Shown here piece after piece: positions 7,546-15,204 of a stretch of DNA of 40,163 nucleotides. The notes beneath the pieces are model-generated. The model was not told the origin of the DNA. It searched no databases and was given only the letters and a program-made list of their open reading frames with translations. The number at the start of each line of letters is the position of its first letter. Positions within the stretch are counted from its first letter, which is position 1. The DNA lies in the NCBI GenBank assembly GCA_035516795.1, contig DATIZX010000075.1, forward strand, positions 1 to 40,163, given 5' to 3'. Source of the DNA: DATJBF01 sp035516795 (lineage in GTDB: Bacteria > Verrucomicrobiota > Verrucomicrobiia > Palsa-1439). The position numbers and the translations under genes are program-made.

Positions 7546-8961
7546 TCAGCGCACACGTTTTCTTTTCACGAACTTCCGGCGCTCACGTTGACGGAGTTTG
7601 AAGCGGACCGGGCAACCGCGAAAGCCCCAAGCAGCTCGAATCTTGTCGATTAGAAAACGCTCGTAATGCGGTGTCAGGCAACGGGCATCGTTGACGAACA
7701 AGGTCACTGTCGGCGGTCGCGACGATTCCTGATACGCGTAGAAAATCTTGAACCGTTTGCCGCCTATGTAGGGGGGCGGATACGAATCAAGGGCCCGCGC
7801 CAAGACCCGGTTGAGTGCTGGCGTATCGAGACGTTTCTCCATTTCCTTGGAGATCGATTCGATTTCACCAAACAGACGATGCACGTCCTGGCCGGTTTTC
7901 GCTGACACGAATAACACCGGTGCCCAATCCAGAAAAAACAACCCGCGTCGGAGTGCGTCCAAATATTCCTCCCGAAAGGTTTTCTTCTGGCGCTTCTTGT
8001 GTTTGCCGGGCACGGAGTTCTGGCTTTTTTCCTGTTCCGCTGCCAGATCCCATTTATTCACGAGAATGACGCAGCCCCGTCCGGCTTCGAAAATCTGTCC
8101 GGCAATGTGTTTATCCTGTTTGGTCACGCCGTCAACGGCATCCAGCACCAGCACCGCCACGTCGCATTCGCGAACACTTCGTTCCGCCCGCATCAAACCG
8201 AACTGGTCCACCGGGGTTTTGATTTTTCGCCGGTGCCGCAGCCCGGCAGTATCGATCAGCAAATATGGTTTATCGGCATACCGGAAGGGCACATCGATCG
8301 AGTCCCGTGTTGTGCCCGGAATCTCGCTCACAATTGTCCGCTCGCCCTGCAAAATGGAGTTGAGGAGCGAAGATTTCCCGACGTTTGGCCGCCCGACGAT
8401 GGCAATACGGGTTGGCCCGCTGGTCTCGACTGCTGGAGCGGGGGAGAAGGATTTAGTCGCTTCCTCCAGCAGATCAGCGACACCGAGGCCATGGATGGCG
8501 GCGATGGGGAAAAGCTTCTCAAATCCAAGTTCGGTGAATTCCGCAGCGTTTTTCTCGTGCATTTGATTGTCCACTTTATTCACCGCAAGAAATACTGGTT
8601 TGCCGCTGGCACGCAATTCTTGGGCGATTTCCCGATCGAGAGGAACGATTCCACTGGTAACGTCCACTACGAGGATTAGCGCGTTGGCCATTTCAATGGC
8701 CATCTCGGCCTGATGACGGGTAGCGCCTGCGATCGCGTCCGAAGTTTTCTCGTCGTCCAGAGAGGCGATCCCGCCGGTATCGACCACTTCAAAGACCTTG
8801 TTGTCGCATTTCGCCGTGGCGCTGATCCGGTCGCGGGTGACGCCGGATTCCTCGTGCACGATGGCAATGCGCCGGCCGGCGATGCGGTTGAACAAGGCGC
8901 TCTTGCCGACATTAGGTCGGCCCACGATGGCCAGAACAGGAATTTGCAGCGATGCAGTCAT
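7546..8961 (-). CDS. der: GTPase Der (EngA), 50S ribosome assembly
   Basis: A protein with two tandem GTPase domains, needed for late 50S subunit assembly. G domain 1 has GRPNVGKSALFN (residues about 12-23), DTGG and NKVD. G domain 2 repeats GRPNVGKSSLLN, DTAG and NKWD. A C-terminal KH-like domain ending in a basic tail (RQRERRKFVKRKRVR) follows. At 471 aa it has normal family length. I chose the ATG at 8961 because MTASLQIPVLAIVGRPN matches the usual short N terminus; an in-frame TTG at 8991 would add ten unlikely residues. No good Shine-Dalgarno site is visible. It lies downstream of amtB in the same direction, across a gap with a bulged hairpin (about 8968-9013). Confidence 0.95.
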   Translation of the reverse strand: MTASLQIPVLAIVGRPNVGKSALFNRIAGRRIAIVHEESGVTRDRISATAKCDNKVFEVVDTGGIASLDDEKTSDAIAGATRHQAEMAIEMANALILVVDVTSGIVPLDREIAQELRASGKPVFLAVNKVDNQMHEKNAAEFTELGFEKLFPIAAIHGLGVADLLEEATKSFSPAPAVETSGPTRIAIVGRPNVGKSSLLNSILQGERTIVSEIPGTTRDSIDVPFRYADKPYLLIDTAGLRHRRKIKTPVDQFGLMRAERSVRECDVAVLVLDAVDGVTKQDKHIAGQIFEAGRGCVILVNKWDLAAEQEKSQNSVPGKHKKRQKKTFREEYLDALRRGLFFLDWAPVLFVSAKTGQDVHRLFGEIESISKEMEKRLDTPALNRVLARALDSYPPPYIGGKRFKIFYAYQESSRPPTVTLFVNDARCLTPHYERFLIDKIRAAWGFRGCPVRFKLRQRERRKFVKRKRVR

Positions 8962-9020
8962 GCGGTAATGGAGTAGGGGACAATACTCCAAGACTCTACC
9001 ACCCCACTACTCCAATTTGT

Positions 9021-10322
9021 CTATAGGTTGTAGCCGCTCTCGCCGTGCTGCGTCCAATCGAGCCCCTGCTCTTCCTCCTCGTGCGTCACCCGTAAACCGG
9101 TTACGGCTCCGACCAGCTTCAACAGAATCCACGTCATCACACAGGAGTACACGATGGTGGCCCCCACTCCAATGGTCTGTGCGACCAATTGCCGCGGATT
9201 GCCGTAAATCAAACCATTCGCGCCGGCCGAGTTCACCGCGACCGTGCAAAACACCCCGGTCAACAACGCGCCGACGGTGCCACCGACACCGTGAACGCCA
9301 AACGTATCCAGCGTATCATCAAATCCAAACCGGTTTTTGATCGTAACGCCAAAGTAGCAAATCAGCCCGCCCAACAATCCGATGAACAGCGCTCCCACCG
9401 GCGTGACGAATCCAGCCGCTGGCGTGATGGCCACCAAACCGCCCACGCAGCCTGAAGCCACGCCGAGGACGCTTGGTTTCCCGCGCTGCAGCCATTCAAC
9501 AAACACCCACGCCAGCGCCGCCGCTGCCGAAGCGATGTGCGTGTTCACGAACGCTGTCCCGGCCAGCCCGCTCGCACCGAGCGCGCTGCCGCCGTTAAAG
9601 CCGAACCAGCCGAACCACAAGAGGCCCGCGCCGAGAATGGTCAGCGTCATGTTGTGCGGTTCCAGTTTGCGGTCTCCGCGGCGGGCGCCGAGAACCAAAG
9701 CACACACCAGGGCCGATACGCCGGAACTGATGTGCACGACGGTTCCACCGGCAAAATCCAGAGCGCCTTGATGGCGGACCCAACCGCCGACACTCCAGAC
9801 CCAGTGACAGATCGGATCGTACACCAGCGTCGCCCAGAGCAGGGAGAAGACGACCATCGCCGAGAATTTCATGCGCTCGGCTACGGCGCCGAAGATCAAG
9901 GCCGGGGTGATGATGGCAAACATCATCTGATAGATCATGAATACGTTGTGCGGAATCGTGGCTGCGTAATCCGGGTTGGGTTCTGCTCCAACCCCGTGAA
10001 GGCCAAACCACTGCAGGCCGCCGATTACAGAATGAACGTCGGGGCCAAACGCCAGGCTGTAACCGCACAACATCCACTGTACGGTGATCAAGCCGAGCAG
10101 AATGTAGCTATGCATCATCGTTCCGAGAACGTTCTTGCGATGCACCATGCCGCTGTAGAAAAGCGCCAACCCTGGCGTCATCAACATCACCAACGCAGCC
10201 GAAGTCAGCATCCAGGCTGTATCACCGGTATCGACTTTCGATCGGGTTGACTCTTGGGCGAAAGCTGTCGAAGCCATTAAAAACGGCAGGACGCACACCC
10301 ACCTTGTTCGGAAGCGGCTCAT
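9021..10322 (-). CDS. amtB: Ammonium transporter Amt
   Basis: Inner-membrane trimeric ammonia/ammonium channel. The 433-aa protein has a cleavable signal sequence (MSRFRTRWVCVLPFLMASTAFAQ) and about eleven membrane segments. It shows the Amt signatures TPGLALFYSGMVHRKN, DFAGGTVVHISSG (pore-histidine region), FGWFGFNGGSAL and DTFGVHGVGGTVGALLTG (second pore histidine). The cytoplasmic tail ends in GLDWTQHGESGYNL, the type bound by PII proteins. No glnK/glnB is adjacent, which is unusual compared with the common amtB-glnK pair. The start at 10322 is favoured by AGAAGGAA upstream and by the signal peptide; a longer frame begins at 10391. Confidence 0.95.
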   Translation of the reverse strand: MSRFRTRWVCVLPFLMASTAFAQESTRSKVDTGDTAWMLTSAALVMLMTPGLALFYSGMVHRKNVLGTMMHSYILLGLITVQWMLCGYSLAFGPDVHSVIGGLQWFGLHGVGAEPNPDYAATIPHNVFMIYQMMFAIITPALIFGAVAERMKFSAMVVFSLLWATLVYDPICHWVWSVGGWVRHQGALDFAGGTVVHISSGVSALVCALVLGARRGDRKLEPHNMTLTILGAGLLWFGWFGFNGGSALGASGLAGTAFVNTHIASAAAALAWVFVEWLQRGKPSVLGVASGCVGGLVAITPAAGFVTPVGALFIGLLGGLICYFGVTIKNRFGFDDTLDTFGVHGVGGTVGALLTGVFCTVAVNSAGANGLIYGNPRQLVAQTIGVGATIVYSCVMTWILLKLVGAVTGLRVTHEEEEQGLDWTQHGESGYNL

Positions 10323-10363
10323 TACTGAAATTCCTTCTGTTCGGGGGAAAAGCTTGGGGTGGG

Positions 10364-10391
10364 ATTGTAGGAGTCGGCTATTCAAATTCAA
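10364..10391 (-). promoter_or_regulatory. Predicted amtB promoter
   Basis: Minus-strand TTGAAT (10386-10391) and TACAAT (10364-10369, five of six to consensus) with a 16-bp spacer, placed about 40 bp upstream of the amtB ATG. No sigma-54 -24/-12 site is evident, although nitrogen control would make one plausible. Confidence 0.45.
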
Positions 10392-10414
10392 GTCGATTGT
10401 GCTAGCCTCACTTC

Positions 10415-11662
10415 GTGAACGCGCGTGAAGTTGCTCTGGCTCTGCTCGGTCGCTGGAAGAAGTCGCGCCAATTGGCCGACGAGCTTCTCGAACTTTCGCT
10501 GAAGCAGTCGTCGCTGACCGATTCAGATCGGGCCTTTGCCACGGAATTGTTCTACGGCTGCTTGCGGCACAAGCTGGCGCTGGAATTCCTGTTATCCCAA
10601 CTGGCGAAGAAACCGCCCCGCCCCCTGGTCGCCGACATTCTCAAACTCGGTCTTTATCAGATCGTTTTTCTCAGCACCCCGGCGCACGCCGCCGTCAACG
10701 AAACGGTGGCTCTCGCCAAGAAGCACTCCAGCCCCATTGAGACGAAGTTCGTCAATGCGATTCTACGCAAAGCGGCGGCAATCGACCTTGTGGCGGCGCT
10801 CAAGAAGGCCGAGCCCTGGGTGCGATTCTCGCATCCGCGCTGGGTGTGGGAGCGCTGGTGCCAGGAGCGAGGCGCGTCAGACACCTTCGCTTTGTGCGAG
10901 TGGAACAACCAGCCGCCGTCCATCTATCTGCGCCTGAATACATTGAAGACTTTCGCTCCGCCGCCCGATATTTCTGTCAAACCCACGGATCATCCCCTCT
11001 GCTGGCGCATCGAGGAATCAACGGGCCTGTTCCAAACACGGTCTTGGTTCAACGGTGAATTCTACATTCAAGACCCGTCCACTTTGATTGCCGTGGACGA
11101 GCTCGACCCGCAACCGGGTGAATCGGTGCTGGACATGTGCGCCGCGCCGGGAGGCAAGACGACCTACATTGCCCAAAAAATGCAGAACCGCGGACGCATT
11201 ATCGCCGCGGATTCCTCGAACTCGCGTCTGTCACTTGTCGGAGACAATTGTCGACGACTCGGTGCGACCATCGTAGCCACGCTGGCCTGCGAAGGTCTGC
11301 GGTTGGATCGTTGTTTGAGGGGCGAACGCTTCGATCGCGTGTTGGTAGACGCGCCGTGCTCGAACACGGGCGTCATGCGACGGCGACCGGACTTGCGCTG
11401 GCGGCTCGAGGCCAGGGAGATCGCGCGGCTGGCGAGGCTGCAACTCAGCTTGCTCGAAAAAGCAGCCGACTTGCTGAAACCCGACGGCGTACTCGTGTAC
11501 AGCACTTGCAGTCTGGAACCGGAAGAAAACGAAGGCGCGGTCGAAGGCTTCAGCAATTCGCACAAGGCATTTCGTCTCGAGATGACGCATTCTACCTTTC
11601 CGCCGCGCGACGGTATCGACGGCGCGTTCGTCGCCCGGTTTAGAAAAACAAACGCCGCGTGA
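10415..11662 (+). CDS. rsmB: 16S rRNA (cytosine-C5) methyltransferase, RsmB-like
   Basis: S-adenosylmethionine-dependent m5C methyltransferase of the NOL1/NOP2/Sun family, expected to modify 16S rRNA (C967 in E. coli). The 415-aa protein has an N-terminal NusB-like RNA-binding domain (residues 1-140). The catalytic domain follows, with the SAM motif VLDMCAAPGGKTTYIA, the motif DAPCSNTGVMRRRPDLRW and the catalytic-cysteine motif YSTCSLEPEENE. The start codon is GTG with no clear ribosome site, so the true start could be slightly downstream. It is divergent from amtB. Its TGA stop lies inside a hairpin at 11653-11686. Confidence 0.9.
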   Translation: MNAREVALALLGRWKKSRQLADELLELSLKQSSLTDSDRAFATELFYGCLRHKLALEFLLSQLAKKPPRPLVADILKLGLYQIVFLSTPAHAAVNETVALAKKHSSPIETKFVNAILRKAAAIDLVAALKKAEPWVRFSHPRWVWERWCQERGASDTFALCEWNNQPPSIYLRLNTLKTFAPPPDISVKPTDHPLCWRIEESTGLFQTRSWFNGEFYIQDPSTLIAVDELDPQPGESVLDMCAAPGGKTTYIAQKMQNRGRIIAADSSNSRLSLVGDNCRRLGATIVATLACEGLRLDRCLRGERFDRVLVDAPCSNTGVMRRRPDLRWRLEAREIARLARLQLSLLEKAADLLKPDGVLVYSTCSLEPEENEGAVEGFSNSHKAFRLEMTHSTFPPRDGIDGAFVARFRKTNAA

Positions 11663-11686
11663 GATTGAATTCAATCCCACGCGGCG
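11653..11686. terminator. Terminator hairpin overlapping the rsmB stop codon
   Basis: Stem CGCCGCGTG (11653-11661) with CACGCGGCG (11678-11686), whose loop contains the perfect palindrome GATTGAATTCAATC. On the minus strand the stem is followed by TTTGTTTTTCT, so it works as an intrinsic terminator for the stress cassette that ends at 11704. On the plus strand no T-run follows. It includes the last codons and stop of rsmB. Confidence 0.75.
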
Positions 11687-11703
11687 GGTAGAGGAGTGTC
11701 AGA

Positions 11704-12159
11704 CTATTCGCCAGCAGGAGGCGGAGGTGCCTGTGGCGGCGGACCCCCCGGGCCGCCACGACCACCGCGCATGGAGCGAGCGCGTTCCATCGCTTGATCC
11801 AGTTGGCCTTTCTGCGCATCGGTCAGGAAGGCGCGCACTTTGTCGATGTAGCTGCGGTGAAGCTTGCGCATTTCCTCGCGCATTTTCCGCATGTCGCCTT
11901 GATTCGCTTCGCGTGCCTTGGCCACCTCGCTCTTGAAGTCTTTCTCCAGCGCGTCGTATTTCGTCTTCTGGTCCGCTGTGAGAGCGAGTTCATCGAGAAT
12001 CCGAGGGCCCAATATATTCTCCATCATGGGGCGATTGCGACCGCCACCCCAAGCCGGTGCGTTCGTCGGGGGCGGAGGAGGCGCGTTGGTTTCCTGGGCT
12101 TGGACCGCTAGGCCGGCCATCAAGCCGATCAGACAGGTAATGATCAATCCACGTTTCAT
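11704..12159 (-). CDS. Exported LTXXQ-motif (Spy/CnrX-like) protein with proline-rich tail
   Basis: A 151-aa protein with an N-terminal signal peptide (MKRGLIITCLIGLMAGLAVQAQ). A proline/asparagine stretch follows, then an all-helical core with two LTXXQ-like motifs (LTADQ near residue 68 and LTDAQ near 118) joined by charged helices, and a Gly/Pro-rich tail. LTXXQ proteins include Spy and metal-sensing periplasmic proteins such as CnrX and ZraP; which of these roles applies is not known. The ATG at 12159 is chosen because of the AAAGGAG site and signal peptide; upstream frame is not coding. It is the last gene of the ECF sigma cassette. Confidence 0.8.
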   Translation of the reverse strand: MKRGLIITCLIGLMAGLAVQAQETNAPPPPPTNAPAWGGGRNRPMMENILGPRILDELALTADQKTKYDALEKDFKSEVAKAREANQGDMRKMREEMRKLHRSYIDKVRAFLTDAQKGQLDQAMERARSMRGGRGGPGGPPPQAPPPPAGE

Positions 12160-12224
12160 ACTAATTTCTCCTTTGGTTGGTTTGTGGAACTGGTTTGTTG
12201 TTTGTTCGACTTCTTTCCGAATTC

Positions 12225-12725
12225 TTATTGCTGCTCCGCCGGTGGAGGTGGCGGGGCCGGCGCCGGAGGGGCTGGTTCCTCTGGCGTGGGCGGCGGGCCG
12301 CTCGGCTTGTTCGGCGGAAACGGCGGTGGTGTCTGACCCGGATGCTCTCGACGCCAGTTGCGATAGTCTTCGCGCGCCTTTTGCCGCTCTTCCGGACTCA
12401 TTTGTTCCCATTCTTTCCTGAGTTCCGCGAGCCGCTCGCGCTCAGCGGGGGTCATTTTGATGAAGCGTTCAATGCGGTCGTGAATGAACCGCCGTTCGTC
12501 AGGCGGCATTTCCGTGAGAGCCCGGTGCAAGTGCATCAAATGCAGCTTGGACTGCACAGGCAGCGCGTTCCACTCCTCATTAAGCTCCTGTTCCAATTGA
12601 GCACTTTGCTCGTCTGTCAGGGGAGGCTTGCTGCGCTCAGGTTTCGGCTTCTCGGTTTTTTCCTGCGCCAAAACCAGCGTGGCTCCGGTCAACGTGGCGA
12701 GTATCAGAACCAGGATTCGCTTCAT
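12225..12725 (-). CDS. Exported DUF3106-like helical protein with proline-rich tail
   Basis: A 166-aa protein: signal peptide (residues 1-20, ending VLAQ), a Lys/Pro linker, then charged helices with repeated patterns LTDEQ, MPPDERR, MTPAERERL and MSPEERQKA typical of DUF3106-like and Spy-like proteins. A long Pro-rich C terminus follows (about residues 130-166). Its ATG overlaps the TGA of the anti-sigma gene by four bases, so the two are translationally coupled. The shared architecture with the next gene (signal, helices, Pro-rich tail) suggests paralogues. A periplasmic sensor or chaperone role tied to the anti-sigma factor is inference. Confidence 0.8.
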   Translation of the reverse strand: MKRILVLILATLTGATLVLAQEKTEKPKPERSKPPLTDEQSAQLEQELNEEWNALPVQSKLHLMHLHRALTEMPPDERRFIHDRIERFIKMTPAERERLAELRKEWEQMSPEERQKAREDYRNWRREHPGQTPPPFPPNKPSGPPPTPEEPAPPAPAPPPPPAEQQ

Positions 12726-13177
12726 AGTTTGTTACCTCCGTTCGCCCCGCTCTGAGCGGAGTTCAATTGATCGAGGCTCGCAATCACGTCGAAATCCTCC
12801 AGATAATCCGCTTGTCGGATGCCCGCGTAGATTTCTGCGCGCCGTTGCGCGACCAAGCGTTCGTGCCCCACCCATGCACCCACACCCAGCACGATCACGC
12901 CCGCTGCCAGCACAGCCCAACGAAATACCGGTCGCCAAAACCCGCTGGGGACGACTACCAGTTCTGTGAGCCGTCGCAACGTGCGCGCGGTGAATCCGAA
13001 AGACGGTTCGATATCCGCATGATGCTGGAGTGTGGCCCAGGCGTTCGCATAGGCTCGCCAATCCTGACGGCACTCGGCGCAGACGGTGACGTGCTCGTCG
13101 AACGCCATTCGATCCACCTCACCGAGGCGGTCATCGAGCCGGTCATCGAATTTCCTTTGCATTTCCTTACAGCTCAT
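12722..13177 (-). CDS. Anti-sigma factor with zinc-finger (zf-HC2)
   Basis: A 151-aa membrane protein. The N-terminal cytoplasmic part has a histidine-cysteine motif (DEHVTVCAECRQDW, residues about 27-40) of the zf-HC2 anti-sigma domain that binds an ECF sigma factor. One membrane segment lies at about residues 85-105 (WAVLAAGVIVLGVGAWVG), and a periplasmic C-terminal part of about 45 residues follows. It sits 47 bp downstream of the sigma gene and overlaps the next gene by 4 bp. Release could occur by proteolysis or by signals from the two exported proteins; the sequence does not show which. Confidence 0.85.
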   Translation of the reverse strand: MSCKEMQRKFDDRLDDRLGEVDRMAFDEHVTVCAECRQDWRAYANAWATLQHHADIEPSFGFTARTLRRLTELVVVPSGFWRPVFRWAVLAAGVIVLGVGAWVGHERLVAQRRAEIYAGIRQADYLEDFDVIASLDQLNSAQSGANGGNKL

Positions 13178-13224
13178 CTCGTTTTCCTCTGTTCTCAGTC
13201 AAACACCGCGCCGGCAAAATTGTT

Positions 13225-13806
13225 TCAATAACAACCGCGCAGTTTCTCTTTCAGGGTTAGCCGTGCTCGATGCAGCAATGACTTGGTTGCCGAAACGGAA
13301 CAGCCGAGGACCTGCGCGATTTCCTCGTAGGACAGGCCTTCGTAGCGGCACAAGATCACTGCCGTTCGCTGGGCCTCGGGCAGTTGTTGGACTGCCTCCA
13401 TAATCTTGTCCTGCAATTCACGTTCGATGACCTGTTGGGACGGGTCCGCTGCTGTTTGGTCCGTGGCTTCCCAACCACCGCTTTCGCCGGGCCGGGGACT
13501 CTGCAACGCCTCCAACGATTCCGCGGCGTGCCGGCGGCGGCGGCGATGTTCGTTGAGAATCGTGTTGCGCGTGATCGTAAAGAGCCAGGTGGTGAATTTT
13601 GCGGTGGGCTGATAGCGTTTCGCCGACCGAAAGACCTGGAGAAAGACACGCTGCGCGAGGTCTTCCGCTTCGCACGCATCGCCGATGGCACGGTAAATCG
13701 TGTTGATCACCGCGCGCTGATGACGCTCGATCAGGACACGAAACGCATCCGTGTCGCCGTTGCGCACGCGCGCCATGAGCGCGACATCGGATTCGCTGGA
13801 AGTCAT
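13225..13806 (-). CDS. RNA polymerase sigma factor, ECF subfamily
   Basis: A 193-aa sigma factor with region 2 (residues about 10-85: ERHQRAVINTIYRAIGDACEAEDLAQRVF, with the -10 recognition helix around FTTWLFTITRN), a variable linker, and region 4 (residues about 135-190: LPEAQRTAVILCRYEGLSYEEIAQVLG with a helix-turn-helix). It is the first gene of the cassette sigma, anti-sigma, two exported proteins. I could not find a confident autoregulated promoter upstream. The target regulon is unknown; the cassette structure recalls envelope-stress or metal-responsive systems. Confidence 0.9.
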   Translation of the reverse strand: MTSSESDVALMARVRNGDTDAFRVLIERHQRAVINTIYRAIGDACEAEDLAQRVFLQVFRSAKRYQPTAKFTTWLFTITRNTILNEHRRRRRHAAESLEALQSPRPGESGGWEATDQTAADPSQQVIERELQDKIMEAVQQLPEAQRTAVILCRYEGLSYEEIAQVLGCSVSATKSLLHRARLTLKEKLRGCY

Positions 13807-13986
13807 GTCAGCTAATGCTAGCGTAGGAATTCAAACACCGCAACGGCAGGAAAGATGCGCAGCGACCTACAGTGACTCGTCGAAGCCCCAGCAAGGATTA
13901 AGCCTATTCTCGTCTCGGGGAATTGACTCTTCGGTGGTGGCGGTCGAGTTTAGTACACACGCACCAGCAGTGGAAAGGAGACGGTC

Positions 13987-15093
13987 ATGGCCATCGAACT
14001 GAAGGTGCCATCGGTTGGCGAGTCGGTGACAGAAGTAGAAATTGGCGGTTGGTTGAAAGCCGAGGGCGATCCCGTCGCGAAGGACGAGAATGTCGTCGTG
14101 ATCGAATCGGAGAAGGCTACGGTCGAATTGCCGGCGCCAGTTTCGGGCCGGCTCACCAAAATCCTCAAACAAAAAGGGGAATCCGCCAAGGTCGGCGAGG
14201 TGATTGGCGAGATGCAACCCGTGGAAAACGCAGAAAGGCCGACGGAGAGGAAACCGCCATCAAAAGGCGAGCCGGCGAAAACAGAGACGGAAACAGAAAC
14301 GCGTAGAGAATCGCCGGCTGAAAAACCAGAGGACCAGAAGTCCACCGGAGGAAAGACCATTCAAACGACCGGTGGAATCGTCGCGCCGGCACAGCGTCTG
14401 GAAGAAACCGTGCGGATGAGCCTGTGGCGGCGCACGATTGCCAGGCGTCTGGTCGAGGCCAAACAAGCGGCCGCCCTGCTGACGACGTTTAACGAAATCG
14501 ATATGTCCGGAGTTGCTGAATTGCGCAAAAATTACGGCGAACGATTCCAGAAAAAATACGCGACGAAACTGGGATTGATGCCTTTCTTCGTCAAAGCAGC
14601 GGTCGATGCACTGAAACAGTTTCCGCAAATGAACGCCGAGATGCGCGGTGAGAACGTTGTCTATCATAACTTTTGCGACATTGGCATCGCCGTCAGCACC
14701 ACCAAGGGTTTGGTGGTGCCAGTACTCCGTCGTGCGGAGCGACTGAGCTTTGCCGAAATCGAAAAGGCGATTGCCGATTTTGCCGGGCGGTCTCAGACGA
14801 ACGATTTGTTGCCCGAAGAACTCGAAGGCGGCACGTTCACGATTACCAACGGCGGCGTGTTTGGCTCTCTCTTATCCACGCCGATCGTCAACCCGCCACA
14901 AAGCGCCATTCTCGGGCTCCACGCGATTCAAGAACGGCCGGTGGCTCGCGCCGGCCAGGTGGTGATTCGCCCGATGATGTATGTGGCGGTGACGTATGAC
15001 CACCGGATGATTGACGGTCGCGAGGCCGTGTTGTTTCTCCGCCGCATCAAGGAAACCATCGAGAATCCCGCCCGGATGCTGATTGAGGTTTAG
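13987..15093 (+). CDS. 2-oxo acid dehydrogenase E2 (dihydrolipoyl succinyltransferase-like), no evident PSBD
   Basis: A 368-aa acyltransferase most similar by eye to SucB of the 2-oxoglutarate dehydrogenase complex. The N-terminal lipoyl domain carries the lipoylation lysine in IESEKATVELPAP (about residues 36-48). The catalytic domain has TTFNEIDM, FTITNGGVFGSL, PPQSAILGLHAI and the active-site YDHRMIDGREAV. Between them lies only a charged low-complexity linker (residues about 78-125, Glu/Lys/Pro/Thr rich). The peripheral-subunit-binding domain that normally holds E1 and E3 is not recognisable, and the protein is about 35-40 residues shorter than E. coli SucB. Start is well supported by GGAAAGGAG. 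No sucA or lpd is adjacent; the convergent neighbour is a lipoate-ligase-family gene. Confidence 0.9.
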   Translation: MAIELKVPSVGESVTEVEIGGWLKAEGDPVAKDENVVVIESEKATVELPAPVSGRLTKILKQKGESAKVGEVIGEMQPVENAERPTERKPPSKGEPAKTETETETRRESPAEKPEDQKSTGGKTIQTTGGIVAPAQRLEETVRMSLWRRTIARRLVEAKQAAALLTTFNEIDMSGVAELRKNYGERFQKKYATKLGLMPFFVKAAVDALKQFPQMNAEMRGENVVYHNFCDIGIAVSTTKGLVVPVLRRAERLSFAEIEKAIADFAGRSQTNDLLPEELEGGTFTITNGGVFGSLLSTPIVNPPQSAILGLHAIQERPVARAGQVVIRPMMYVAVTYDHRMIDGREAVLFLRRIKETIENPARMLIEV

Positions 15094-15204
15094 CAGCTTA
15101 CGTTTCGGCAAAGACAGTTGTTGAATCATCTTGTTTTAGGTTCTTCCGCCCGAAGGATTTTGCTCATTCTAAAGGGGTGAATCGAGGTGAGGCAAGAAAG
15201 CGAG

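Noticed and set aside
8968..9013. GGAGTAG-type hairpin between amtB and der as riboregulator
   Set aside because: The stem has a bulge and a long loop and there is no supporting conservation; kept only as a remark.
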